Shown here piece by piece: positions 55,492 through 64,000 of a stretch of 64,000 bases of DNA. Each line of letters starts with the position of its first letter. Position 1 is the stretch's first letter. Under the pieces are notes generated by a model. The model was not told the origin of the DNA. It saw nothing but the letters and a program-made list of their open reading frames with translations, and did not search any database. The stretch covers positions 43,386,576-43,450,575 of the forward strand of contig OY744525.1 in NCBI GenBank assembly GCA_963556195.1, written 5' to 3'. Both the position numbers and the translations under genes were made by a program. This DNA comes from Sepiola atlantica (Eukaryota; Mollusca; Cephalopoda; Sepiida; Sepiolidae).

Positions 55492-55493
<2 letters not shown>
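55375..55493 (+). mobile_element. Family B hammerhead element, copy 2
   Basis: It is collinear with 35124-35249: GCCGACTGTCAACTTGACGG, a B-box-like segment (TTTCTATCCCGGC), TTGAGGCACTAGCTGGTCTA, then the hammerhead. It is followed at once by (TA)n (55494-55558). Confidence 0.75.
55448..55490 (+). ncRNA. Hammerhead B2, core mutated
   Basis: Stem I CCACA/TGTGG, stem II GCTG/CAGC with loop TGATA, GAA, and stem III ACA/TGT are all perfect, but the core reads CTTCAGA where B1 has CTGATGA. Three changes in invariant positions predict no cleavage. Preservation of all helices with a broken core supports the structure model for B1. Confidence 0.6.
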
Positions 55494-55558
<65 letters not shown>

Positions 55559-55560
<2 letters not shown>

Positions 55561-55932
55561 TACTTTTGGGGGTTTCCTTTCAGTCTAGAAAGACAATAAA
55601 TACCCCCTGTAAGGATCCCTTTATGGGGAGTCTATAGTAAAGCAAGGTTTGCGCAATCAGCAACCGCACCTCTCCTGAACCGGCATTGCTTCAGTCTAGT
55701 AGCAAGTCAACGATGACTGGAAACAATGTCAGAATAAGCAGAGAAAGACTGGTGTTATTTTAGAGTTTTCCTTCTCCTAGACTAGTTGCACAACCAAGGC
55801 TTGAGAGTCTAGTCTACCCTACCATGTAATCCACAGCTGTAGGGAAGATATATGGATTCACATCTCTCTAAAGGTTATTAATGAAAGTGATGCTCTGATA
55901 GGACTCACACCTGACATGCCGAGCCCACAGGT
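55559..55932. repeat. Unclassified GC-richer block
   Basis: About 370 bp of balanced composition after the (TA)n tract, ending in TACAGGTATATATAA-like sequence. It resembles decayed non-LTR 5' or Helitron body sequence, but no motif settles it. Confidence 0.3.
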
Positions 55933-56499
55933 ATATATAATTATATACACACATATGAGTTTAATGTTGTAAATTAATATGTTCTCTTATAAACCCTTCA
56001 CATTTTTCATCGAACAATTTAAATAATATGGATATGTATAACAGGTAAATCTATTTTTTGCATGTATAGATTTATTTTTCATGCTAGCAATTACGATTCA
56101 TAACTTCTTTTTACCAACTAACTCAAGAGGCCTGAGTGGTATAGTAGATACAAACATGGACTATAGAACCGGTTTAAATACAGTTGGATCAATTGTATCG
56201 ACTTACATTGTAATACAATTATTTTTAACATACTTGTCAAGCACTAATATGTAAAGTCTTTACGCAAATCATTCACATGCTTTATGAAGATATTCGTCTA
56301 AGAAAAAAACAAAGAAATAAGATATATTCAAGGTTACATTTCTTGGTCTTGCCGACATTCGGTGTTCCTCATTGGTCAGAGTATAATTGTTACAATCAAA
56401 TAAATCTGGATAAAAAAATCTAGTGTGAACCCCACTTTAGTACGATAAATGAAGAAAAAAAAATGTCCTGCTTCATCGTTATGTTATATTTGCCATTAT
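55933..56499. other. AT-rich intergenic DNA
   Basis: No feature recognised. Confidence 0.4.
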
Positions 56500-56810
56500 A
56501 TTTTACTTGCTGTCCCTACTCGGCGTTGCCCGAGAAGAGATAGAGTGTCAGGTGGAGAACTTAGAAAAAATTGATTCAAAATATATTCATAGTCACATCG
56601 TATTTCAGGATACATGTCACTTCAACTTCTTAACCCTGTTACCATTTCCCAGAACGTGTACTAGAGGTTGTATTTTGGAAGGTATAAACATTTAAATATT
56701 AAATATACCAAACCCTGTTCACAGATGAACAATGCAAGGTTTGTAGTGTCTATCCCAAATTATAGCCTTAACTTAAAAGCCTCAGATTCGCCGTCACCCT
56801 GTGCACAGGG
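56500..56810 (-). mobile_element. Decayed Helitron-like end
   Basis: ACTTGCTGTCCCTACTCGGC then GTTGCCCGAG at 56507-56537 resembles the complement of the CGGGCAACGCCG hairpin and CTAGT end, with the CTAG lost. Confidence 0.35.
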
Positions 56811-57368
56811 TTGAGAGTATGCTGTACCCACAGGTGTCGTTGTGGTCAGCCGGTCAACTTATATGGACTCCACACCCTTTCATGTAGAAGGAGCGTTAGC
56901 AGATTCTCTAGACACAGCACTCAGTCATATTGTCCAATGGGGCCTAGAGATCGCTGGTTTCCCGTCGATCTTCGAACCAGAGGGGATGGCAAATGGCCTG
57001 ATGACCTAACGGTATTTCCCTTTGCAAACAGCAAATCACATATGGGACGCGACTTGTGTCAACACTTTTTTGCCTTCATCAGTAACAGGATCAACATGTA
57101 GCAGCGTCAGCAGAGGACCGCACTCAATCAAAATACACTTCTTAACAGGTTTGTGTTCCAACCGATCGTCGTGGAAACAAGTGGAGTGATAGGCCCCGCA
57201 CCACGCGACTTCCTCAACAGCCTTGGTCTGTTAATAATGCACCACACCGAGGACCATCATGAATCAACTTGGCTTTACAAGCGCCTCTCCATCGCCACTA
57301 TTCGGGGAAACGCCTTGAGCCTGATCTTGGCTTGCCAAGCCAGCAGGACATCTGATGAAACTTCTTAA
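56811..57368 (+). pseudogene. Retroelement C-terminal domain with CCHC knuckle and restriction-endonuclease-like signature
   Basis: One frame is open over about 186 codons except for a TAG at 57099-57101. It has C-x-C-x9-H-x4-C (CRCGQPVNLYGLHTLSC), RHSTQSYC after it (compare R-H-x3-N), a WPDDL segment where an RPD motif is expected, then FQPIVVETSGVIGP, FLNSLG and LYKRLSIATIRGNA. This order matches the C-terminal zinc knuckle and restriction-like endonuclease of R2/R4/NeSL-type LINEs, or a closely similar retroelement domain common in invertebrates. The RPD to WPD change and the internal stop indicate loss of function. The reverse transcriptase portion is not adjacent. Confidence 0.55.
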
Positions 57369-57451
57369 TATTTGCATATTGGTTTTGAAAAAGGACATTT
57401 TATCGATTAAAAATTTTTTTTTATAAATGAAAAGTTAAAAAGTAAAAATTG

Positions 57452-58136
57452 CAGTCTATATATTAATACGATAGCGTGTGTGTTCGTGTGTCACGCTCCT
57501 AAAGAAATGCAATAAATAAACAACAAATAAATTGGATGGAGAGACTTGGAATCGAAACCATAACATCTAGCTGAAAAGCGGCGACTTTACCACTGACATA
57601 ACTAAATGAAGTTGTTAAATAGATCAAAATTTACTTAATTAAACTATTAACTGACCCTGCTCTGTCGCTTCAGCGTGAAAGGAGGAGGGCATTGTGGAAG
57701 GCGGAGGAGACGCGGAAACGCTTACCAAATGGGCCGGTTTCAGGCTTACGATATTTATTTATTATTTATTTTTTTTAATATTTAAAATTTCTTCTTCTTC
57801 TTCTTCTTATTATTATTATTATTTATATATTAATACGATAGAGTGTGTGTTATTTATTTTGTGTGTCACGATCTGACACTCCTATTTAAGATTTGCCCCT
57901 GGGGAGGGAGGGTGCGAGTTAGAGGGGAGTCGCGACCGATGGTGACTTCTGAAGAGACAGCTTTTGCCCCGGCAACCGAGTAATATAAATAAATATATAT
58001 ACTTCCATCCCGTCTCGCAAAATTTTGGTGAGTAAAATATGAGCATATTTCTAGACACCGGATAATATTATTAACAGTAAATTATACAGATTGATGTAGA
58101 AAACACTGTGGAATTTCCACAGGGTCCCGCTAGTAT
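57452..58136 (+). mobile_element. Helitron-like elements, nested or tandem
   Basis: TATATTAATACGATAGCGTG at about 57457 and TATATTAATACGATAGAGTG at about 57826 are repeated 5'-like starts. The segment ends GGGTCCCGCTAGT at 58136. The first start carries a tRNA-like sequence in reverse (57537-57605). No coding sequence is visible. Confidence 0.45.
57537..57605 (-). other. tRNA-like sequence
   Basis: On the minus strand, TCAGTGGTAAAGTCGCCGC (A-box-like) and GGTTTCGATTCC (B-box-like) are about 30 bases apart, but no full cloverleaf forms. The inserted extra T in the B-box matches that in the family A retrozyme unit (GGTTTCGAATC). Confidence 0.4.
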
Positions 58137-58681
58137 GAGATTAAGTAAAAAATGAAAGTTTACTTTTACAGGGTCCTAATTTCTGTATATTCCATAGGTT
58201 AGAGAAAAATTGTAATTTGAAATGTTTAAGTTCATGTTAGGAAGAAATCAGAGTATAAGTATTTATTTATGCTCTAGCTGAGGTTCGAACACAAAAACTC
58301 TCTAAGTATTTCACACTTATCAATTGAAAAAATAATGAAAAGAATTCTTGATGTCAAAAGTTTTGACAAAGTAAAATTGTTATTTACATTGTTTTGTTCA
58401 GATTAATGCGTTTATCAACATTGATATTTATATTCATACTAAGTTTCGTCCAATATGGCATCCATCTTTTTCAAGTGTATGGTTCATTTATGTATGCTGA
58501 TGTTTTCTTCATATTTATATATGATGCATTCAAATTGACGTTTCTTATGCATTTAAATCTAATCAACTAGTAATTTAGACTTTTATTTTTAAATTAATGA
58601 ACACTTATGCATAGCAGGACACAATCATTCACTTAAATATTTAAATATGAGAAAAACATTGCTGTAGCTAAAAAAAAAAAA

Positions 58682-58730
58682 CGACACCTGAAGAAGGCTG
58701 GAAGCCACGTCGTCTGAAACAGTATAGATA
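58682..58730 (+). ncRNA. Hammerhead-like relic (G)
   Basis: CTGAAGA (58688-58694), extra A, GGCTG...CGTCT in stem II positions, and GAAAC (58716-58720). Helix pairing is poor. It is listed because it matches the relic at 48745 in layout. Confidence 0.3.
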
Positions 58731-58836
58731 CAACATTGATGAGAATTATAGTAAATAAAAAAAAAATCAATGTAAATAATGATGAAAAATTCAGACAAAA
58801 TGTCAAATGATAACAGATAACAAAAATTAGACTTAC

Positions 58837-58932
58837 CAATGAATGAAGTTGTTACATTTTTTAATCTTTCTTGATAAATTTCCACATAACCAGAAAACAG
58901 TGGTCCAAGGAAATAATAAAGTGATGAAAGGG
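58837..58932 (-). pseudogene. Possible exon of a monocarboxylate-transporter-like protein
   Basis: A minus-strand stretch reads ALSSLYYFLGPLFSGYVEIY then QERLKNVTTSFI, ending at a strong donor ATTG|GTAAGT (58837/58836). Just upstream is an acceptor-like CTATCATTTAG (58933). Upstream in the same frame (before the proposed acceptor) NTFLILSYHL also fits, up to a stop near 59002. The pattern ILSxHxAL...GPLFSGxV...R..VT..G is typical of transmembrane helices 1-2 of SLC16-type transporters. Only one exon-sized piece is seen and no partner exons were found, so it may be a stray exon, a pseudogene piece or chance. It lies downstream of the second protocadherin's stop codon on the same strand. Confidence 0.3.
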
Positions 58933-59293
58933 CTAAATGATAGGATAGAATTAGGAATGTGTTGGAAGAATGGGAAGAACCCGTTTCAATATGTTATTAA
59001 ATATGTGGGTCTTTTGTGAGATGTTAATGGAACTAAAGACCCCATATTGTTATTTAACTCCTCTTAGATGTTATACGTTGTTTTCTTCAATAATCACATA
59101 ATCGACTTATTTATCATTATTCTATAGTGGAGTATTGTAGAAGAACTTATTATGACTTGTGGTCAATGATTTCATAAGAGAGTTTCTTGATGAAGGATTC
59201 TAAAGGTTAAGGTTTATGTCTAAAAAATGATGTCTAAGGTGATTCGGTTACCATATAAATTCAAGCATGGTTGCCTCTTGTTGTCAAGAACAT

Positions 59294-59517
59294 TCAATGC
59301 ATGTCAGCAATGCCGCTGTCCACTGTAGATGGACTGGCATCAACCCATTGGGTACAATCAGGAACATGAGCAATATTTGGTCTGTTAAATCTCCTTGAAC
59401 TAATAACCTTATCTTCAGGGAAATAGAACCTCTGTTGTACGGGTTCCATGTATCTGCTCTGGGTTTGATCTCCAGTATTTGAATGACGTGGCTCAACATA
59501 ATCAGCATGTGTGGTAA
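59294..59517 (-). CDS. Protocadherin 2, last coding exon (cytoplasmic tail)
   Basis: A 224-nt terminal coding exon. The acceptor on the minus strand is TTTTTCCCCAG|TTACC (59518/59517). With the phase-1 G from the preceding exon it gives exactly 75 codons including TGA (59296-59294). The peptide starts VTTHADYVEPRHSNTGDQ and ends WVDASPSTVDSGIADMH, a hydrophilic intracellular tail. The D-S-G-I-A-D-M C-terminus and tyrosine-containing segments look like conserved cytoplasmic signalling or binding motifs. A longer open frame in another register across this region is spurious. Protocadherin identity rests on exon phase, orientation and a WSD motif shared with the tail of the 329-2689 gene. The nearest polyadenylation-like AATAAA on this strand is about 700 bp downstream (near 58582), with an ATTAAA at about 58860. 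Confidence 0.8.
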
Positions 59518-59819
59518 CTGGGGAAAAAAAAAACGAAAAATAATTTTACATGGACAGAGGACCTAACGTTTTTAATAACTAACAAATTAAGTTGTGCGGC
59601 TGACTATTATATTATATACTAGAGAGAAACACAAATTCCTATCAAATTGTTTTATCATATGCAACCTCCTTGTCTGTACTTAACTCACGGGTCAATATTG
59701 ATCAGGAAGAGACTAAAAATGATCCACAAAATCATGCAAACAACTTTTGAATTCATCATCACCCTTCCCCTTTTCCTCCTCTTTCTCCTCCTTCTCTTAA
59801 ATTCCAACTCTTCCTCACC

Positions 59820-60260
59820 ATAGTGTCAGAGCTATGCTGTCTGGAAATCCGGTTCCTGGCAGGACCACTAATGGCAGACTGGTCTGTCATACAGTGGTAT
59901 TAGAGCCACAACCCGTTTAATAGATCTCTGGTGAAAATCCAGGAGGATTTGGCATCAGGCTCCATCGTCTCTGCCTCTGTATGTGGTAAGCAAAGACCTG
60001 TCAGGCACAGAACCGCAAATCAATGGAGTTAGGGTGGCAACGTTGCTTCTATCCATTCATTTGTGTGTTGTGGGTCAATCCTTCCCTGACTTCGTATGCA
60101 TATACCGATCCTTGCTGCTCTTCGTTTTCGGGGTAAAAACCTGCAATCTTGCAGGTCTAACGAATAGCTGAGACCAACAAGGAGGATGTTGTGCAGATCA
60201 GACAATCCCGAGGCACGATCTTCGTGAGTTCTGTGCAGAAATCCGACTTGCTTAACAATA
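59820..60260. repeat. Unclassified block inside the protocadherin 2 intron
   Basis: About 440 bp of balanced composition containing CTGGAAATCCGGTTCCTGGC and AGACCAACAAGGAGGATGTT, followed by (ATC)n. It looks like decayed retroelement sequence. No domain recognised. Confidence 0.3.
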
Positions 60261-60985
60261 ACAAAATCATCATCATCATATGATGAACTCTGCTACATTT
60301 TAGCATTTACTTGAGCAGCCTTATATATATAAGTCGTGTGTATAAATTGAATGCGTCAAACAAAATCTTAAATACCTATATATTGTATAAATTATTAAAT
60401 TAGCGTAGCTGTTCTCATTTTGCAATAACTCATGACCCCTATTTTATATTAAAAATTTCGCTAATAACTAAGAGAAAACAAAAATGGTACACTTTCTTTT
60501 CCATTCATTAGAAGTTTTTGTTTTACTTGAAAATACCTAATAAAATTAATACTTATATATTTAATATTTATTTTTTTAATATTGATATAATATATATGCA
60601 TAATTTAATTATATTAATATTTATTTATTTGGATAATCGCAATATTAATTTTCATTATTTTATAAAAATTAAACAAAAAGATTAGAACAAATTACTGATA
60701 TTTCACTAGAAAAAAATTGTGTTTTTTCTAGCTATTAATTTTTATATAATTTTAGAAATTGTTAAAAGTTTTTGATGTCTTTATATTTTACCATCTCACA
60801 AATTTTCAAAAAGTTAAGAAAAAGATTTCATAACTACGATTACAAAGTTAAAGTGATTGGTTAGTACATAAGAAAATCACTTCCGGTTATACAAGACCAT
60901 TGAAGATTTCCTTTTCTTTATAACTATATACAGTATAATGCAATAGAAAGGGTTTAGTAAATACTTTGACTTGTTGAGAACATAC
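60261..60985 (-). other. Protocadherin 2 intron, AT-rich part
   Basis: Intron between the two cytoplasmic exons. No additional exon candidates with good splice sites were noticed. Confidence 0.5.
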
Positions 60986-61121
60986 CTGGTGGTGGCCTGG
61001 CTCCTCGTGTATCTCCGTCACTCCAAGCATCTTCACTGTCGGTGTGAGTTGTAATTAATTCTCTATGGGAATCGGCAATCATAAACTGCCTTTGGTCATT
61101 TCTTTCAACATCATCGATTTC
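60986..61121 (-). CDS. Protocadherin 2, penultimate coding exon (cytoplasmic)
   Basis: A 136-nt exon with acceptor TTTCCCAG|GAAATC (61122/61121) and donor CAG|GTATG (60986/60985). It begins in phase 0, as required to follow an exon ending like the one at 329, and ends in phase 1. The peptide EIDDVERNDQRQFMIADSHR then HTDSEDAWSDGDTRGARPPP is acidic and hydrophilic. DAWSD echoes AAWSD in the tail of the first protocadherin. Together with the last exon it encodes about 120 residues of cytoplasmic tail. The ectodomain exon must be beyond 64000. The 1.5-kb intron to the last exon holds an unclassified repeat block. Confidence 0.8.
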
Positions 61122-61590
61122 CTGGGAAATAAAACAAATGAATTAGTAAGAATTTTTAATCGATAATATTGTTCTGTAAATATGAGATTTAAACAATAAT
61201 TGATATAATATTTAATCCAACCCTTTTCTACAAAACATCCCTCCAGATATTATTGGAGATGTTGTGATATCTGTATTAGTGTTACAGATAAAATATCAAT
61301 ATATAAGGATATATCCAACACATATTATAAGATATAAATAGAGATGGTGGGATTGTATGCCATCAAATATGGTATTTGTTTCATGCCAGTTTGGGGGAAA
61401 ATATGAAACCAGGAATAAATATAAAGCTTAAAAAAAGAAAAAAATACTCCACCATTGAAAGTACAGATATGACACAGTGCTCTACAAAGAAAGCCTAAAT
61501 TATAAAAATTACCTTTTTAAATAAAAAGATTCTGTAAGGAATATATACAAAGGAATAAAGTATAATCCCTATTATAATGAAGATGTTATG

Positions 61591-61798
61591 TGTTACACCG
61601 GCCGTTCTTACACAGGAGAAACTACACCGGTTGTCACTATAAATAGTGCGAGTCACCAGAGACATAGAAGACAAAGCACAGTCTTGTAACTGTCTAGCCA
61701 AGAGCTAGTCACTTTCTTACTTTGTTAATACACTTGTTAAACCAACCCTCGACTTGACTTCCTTTATTTATTATTTACTGTGGAACAACTTCACAACA
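61591..61798 (-). mobile_element. Solo LTR with 5-bp target duplication TTATG
   Basis: This is the reverse-orientation copy of the LTR at 8269-8483. It begins TGTTACACCGGCCG and ends CTTCACAACA on the plus strand (208 bp). TTATG lies at 61586-61590 and 61799-61803. TATA-like CTATAAATAG is present in plus-strand reading and CTATTTATAG in element reading. It lies in the intron upstream of the 136-nt protocadherin exon. Confidence 0.9.
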
Positions 61799-61924
61799 TT
61801 ATGTGTAGGTTTTTAACAAAAACTCGGGAATATCATTTAAGAAGACATAGTATTAAATAACACTGGTTACTATATTTAACTAAATTGGTACATAAATATA
61901 ATGACGAGTGTTATTTAAGTTTGT

Positions 61925-62150
61925 TTTTTTTATACTAGTGAGTGACTATTTATCGAAGCCTGAAGGCCACTCAAGGATAAGGATTAATGAGATTGTCGAT
62001 TAGATGTGAGCTACACTCTCTTAAAAATAAATAAATAAATAAATAAAATAATAACAATAACAACAACAACAACAACGACGACGACGTAATTGAAATTTTT
62101 CTCCTATTTAAAAACAAGGGAGTAAATATCTAATATAGAGGCCTCTGTGT
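61925..62150 (-). mobile_element. LINE 3' UTR fragment and simple repeats
   Basis: GAAGGCCACTCAAGGATAAG near 61963-61982 matches the 3' UTR of the LINE copy at 2.9 kb, ending at a T-run near 61925. (AAAT)n, (AAC)n and (GAC)n tracts follow (about 62027-62087). Confidence 0.55.
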
Positions 62151-62690
62151 ATAGGTAGCACCTTTGGTCGCTAGCAGCTACATCCATCTGTGGGTGGCCA
62201 AGTGCCTCTGATCTTCACCTCTCCCTCAAATCTCTCACATGTAGCTCCAAGCGACATACTACAGTACACAGCTTCAGCTAGTGGTCCAAACCATGTGAGA
62301 GGGTGGTGTTGATATTGCTCCACTAGGCATACCAGTTTTATGACGAAGTCACTGACTGAAACCTCCACTCCAGGACTTGAAGGCAACCCACACATCCTAA
62401 TCCATGGCGATCGGTTTGCAAGGAGACTTCTCAACTTACAATCTACTTCCTAAATGTTAGTGGTTTGGCTTAGCGACTTGCCCCTGTAAAATATTCTTGC
62501 TACAAAAATAGTCATAAGTAGGCCAAATTCAAATTCAAGTCAGATTTGCAAGCAACGGGCAGAAGCAGGAGGGATGCTGCGGATCTGGCTACCGACTGCA
62601 TGCGATGGATCACTTTGACTGTCTCATGCCTCGCAGGACGCGGGAGTTCCTAAGTCTAAGTAATTAGATGTAAAACAGTACTACGCAAGG
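62151..62690 (-). pseudogene. Unidentified coding-like block
   Basis: A minus-strand frame of 87 codons (62434-62171) reads SPWIRMCGLPSSPGVEVSVS ... TWFGPLAEAVYCS. Its composition is GC-richer than the surroundings, suggesting transposon coding origin, but I recognise no family. It separates the LINE 3' UTR from the LINE coding part, so it may be a nested insertion. Confidence 0.3.
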
Positions 62691-63640
62691 ACTTGAAACA
62701 ATGGGTGAAAAAGACAGGACTTGATTACTTAAGAGGATTGATCAACAAGTATTTGCTGACATTAGACTTGAAGATGACTATTTTGTAGTCGGCAGGGAAG
62801 CAATACTTTTGTTCCACAGATGGGAAGTTTTTGAAAAGAAGCTCTGTCTATGGAAGTTCTGTTTGTTTTAAGAACATGGAGGAAGAAAGAAAAGTTTTTT
62901 ACAGATACTTGCTGTGAAAGTTTTACAGAGAGAAACCAGTGTAGCTCAGCCGAGCCCCTACCCTGAAAATAACGATAGAGTAGGGGAAGACTAGTAACAT
63001 CTCTTCTGTAAGAAAGGGGTTAAGGAAAAGAAGAGATCATTCCCCAATAAGTTTTAAAGTCGATTTTGTACTTTGTCAAGGTAAAAATGAGCGCTCTGAG
63101 TGGCACATCCCCACAAATGGCAGCAGTACTATATCTTAGGATGTATCTGACTCTTATACAGGTAGAGGGTTTTGTTAGGAGGCATATACTTTCTGGCGTG
63201 ATAGAATGATTCAACCATTTTTCTAGAGACCTTAGCAACAGATTTCATGCAAGACCTCCATTTCAGGTCTGGGGTGAAAGTCAGTCTTACAAGCTTATGA
63301 AGACAAGGGTCTTCCTCAAGGAGAGAGCCATTAATTTCAACTGAGGCAAAACAAGGATCTGAGCGTTGATGGCGAAAGGAGAGAAGCTTTGTTTTAGAAG
63401 TGTAAAAAGTAACAAACCACTTTCCCTCCCCCATTGCACCACGTGCTTCAGGTCAGAAGGCTGAGAATCAGCAAGATATTGGTCATCAATGCTCCTTGAA
63501 GTGCTGCCATAGATAGTTGTGTTGTCTGCATAGATGCCAACGAATAATCTCAGAATATGATTTGGAAGAGAGTTTGACCTAAAATGGATCCTTAAGGCAT
63601 GTCGGTGTTGATATGTTTCAGACATCTCCCCATCAATAAC
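62691..63640 (-). pseudogene. LINE reverse transcriptase, frameshifted
   Basis: On the minus strand, from right to left: YADNTTIYGSTSRSIDDQYL (63530-63470, where YADD of reverse transcriptases has become YADN), SDLKHVVQWG, then in another frame KTKLLSF, KLVRLTFTPDLKWRSCMKSV and YLYKSQIHPK, then LRYSTAAICGDVPLRALIF, and finally YCFPADYKIVIFKSNVSKYL with a stop near 62728. At least three frame changes and the lost catalytic aspartate make it dead. It belongs to the same family as the fragments at 2.9 and 5.1 kb. Confidence 0.8.
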
Positions 63641-63816
63641 TACTTCTTCCTTCTAAATGCTGTTCTGAGTTTTGGTAACAAACATACAAACATGAAATCT
63701 CAATTATAGGAATAAACACACAACAAATTTAAGTATTTCGCTTTTAAATGGGATACATGATCCCCAACGGAGGTTGAACCACAGTTATAAAAAGTTAGCA
63801 AGAAAATTACCATTTT
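63641..63816. other. Spacer between two LINE remnants
   Basis: No feature recognised. Confidence 0.4.
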
Positions 63817-64000
63817 AATTGGGAGAAAGCTTTTGACAGAGTGCCAGGAGATGTTGTTTGATAGGCTTTATATAAATTTGGGGCAAGTGAGTGGTTCGTG
63901 AACGTTGTTCAAGCAATGTACAGTTGTGTTAACATTAACAATACATTTAGTGACAACTTTAATGTTAAAGTGGGAGTATATGAGGGATCTGTACCGAGTT
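63817..64000 (+). pseudogene. LINE reverse transcriptase fragment, cut by the window edge
   Basis: The plus strand reads WEKAFDRVPGDVV, two stops in place of a WW-like pair, ALYKFGASEWFVNVVQAMYS, then FNVKVGVYEGSVPS. This matches reverse transcriptase blocks 2a-3 (KAFDRVPxxVxWxALRKLGV...VQAMY...VKVGVHQGSVLSP). It is a different LINE lineage from the neighbour at 62.7-63.6 kb and has opposite orientation. The YADD block would lie just beyond base 64000. Confidence 0.75.

Noticed and set aside
59284..59508. 74-codon minus-strand frame overlapping the last protocadherin exon
   Set aside because: It is in a different register from the one that splices in frame with the 136-nt exon; the spliced register gives a tail with a precisely placed stop.

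Overview
The window looks like nuclear DNA from a coleoid cephalopod, most likely an octopus. It is AT-rich, packed with (TA)n tracts and transposon remains, and has host coding sequence only at its two ends. That coding sequence is protocadherin, arranged as expected for the large tandem protocadherin clusters known from octopus genomes. The species assignment is an inference; no database was searched.

Host genes. At the left end, on the minus strand, one large exon (329-2689) encodes a signal peptide, six cadherin repeats, a transmembrane helix and the start of a cytoplasmic tail. It ends at a consensus splice donor, so its remaining exons lie left of base 1. At the right end, also on the minus strand, two small exons (60986-61121 and 59294-59517) splice in frame to give the end of a protocadherin-type cytoplasmic tail with a stop codon. 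The ectodomain exon of this second gene must lie beyond base 64000. The two genes are therefore head-to-tail neighbours, with about 56.6 kb between the stop codon of the upstream gene and the start codon of the downstream one. A short coding-like stretch at 58837-58932 (minus) resembles part of a monocarboxylate-transporter-type membrane protein, but this is uncertain.

The intergenic 56 kb is a mosaic of mobile elements. It holds: several degenerate LINE fragments of different lineages (2.9, 5.1, 7.9, 10.2, 22.4, 31.4, 35.6, 56.8, 62.7 and 63.8 kb) and one 5'-truncated LINE with an intact 231-codon reading frame (33205-33900); three solo LTRs (3449, 8269, 61591), two of them with perfect 5-bp target duplications; five SINE copies related to one another, of which four retain a head closely matching U2 snRNA (10530, 37733, 47491, 52670) and one is 5'-truncated (44467); one SINE with a 5S rRNA head (23744); Helitron-like termini, some in tandem (12.2-13.0, 18.2, 35.3, 39.0-39.7, 41.4, 52.1, 57.5-58.1 kb); MITEs and foldback elements; and long minisatellites (32-bp units at 14 kb, 28-bp units at 30 kb, 85-bp units at 49.5 kb).

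The most notable signal is a set of hammerhead self-cleaving ribozymes embedded in repeats. A 334-bp unit repeated in tandem at 20534-21168 carries two complete type I hammerheads (20759-20810, 21093-21144), the arrangement of animal retrozymes and Penelope-like terminal repeats. A second family has a complete hammerhead at 19329-19376 (minus). A third has copies at 35201 and 55448. Further hammerhead-like motifs with one extra nucleotide before stem II sit inside large inverted repeats at 15.6-16.7 kb and elsewhere. Most of these elements abut (TA)n tracts, suggesting that such tracts are preferred insertion sites or are created by these elements.
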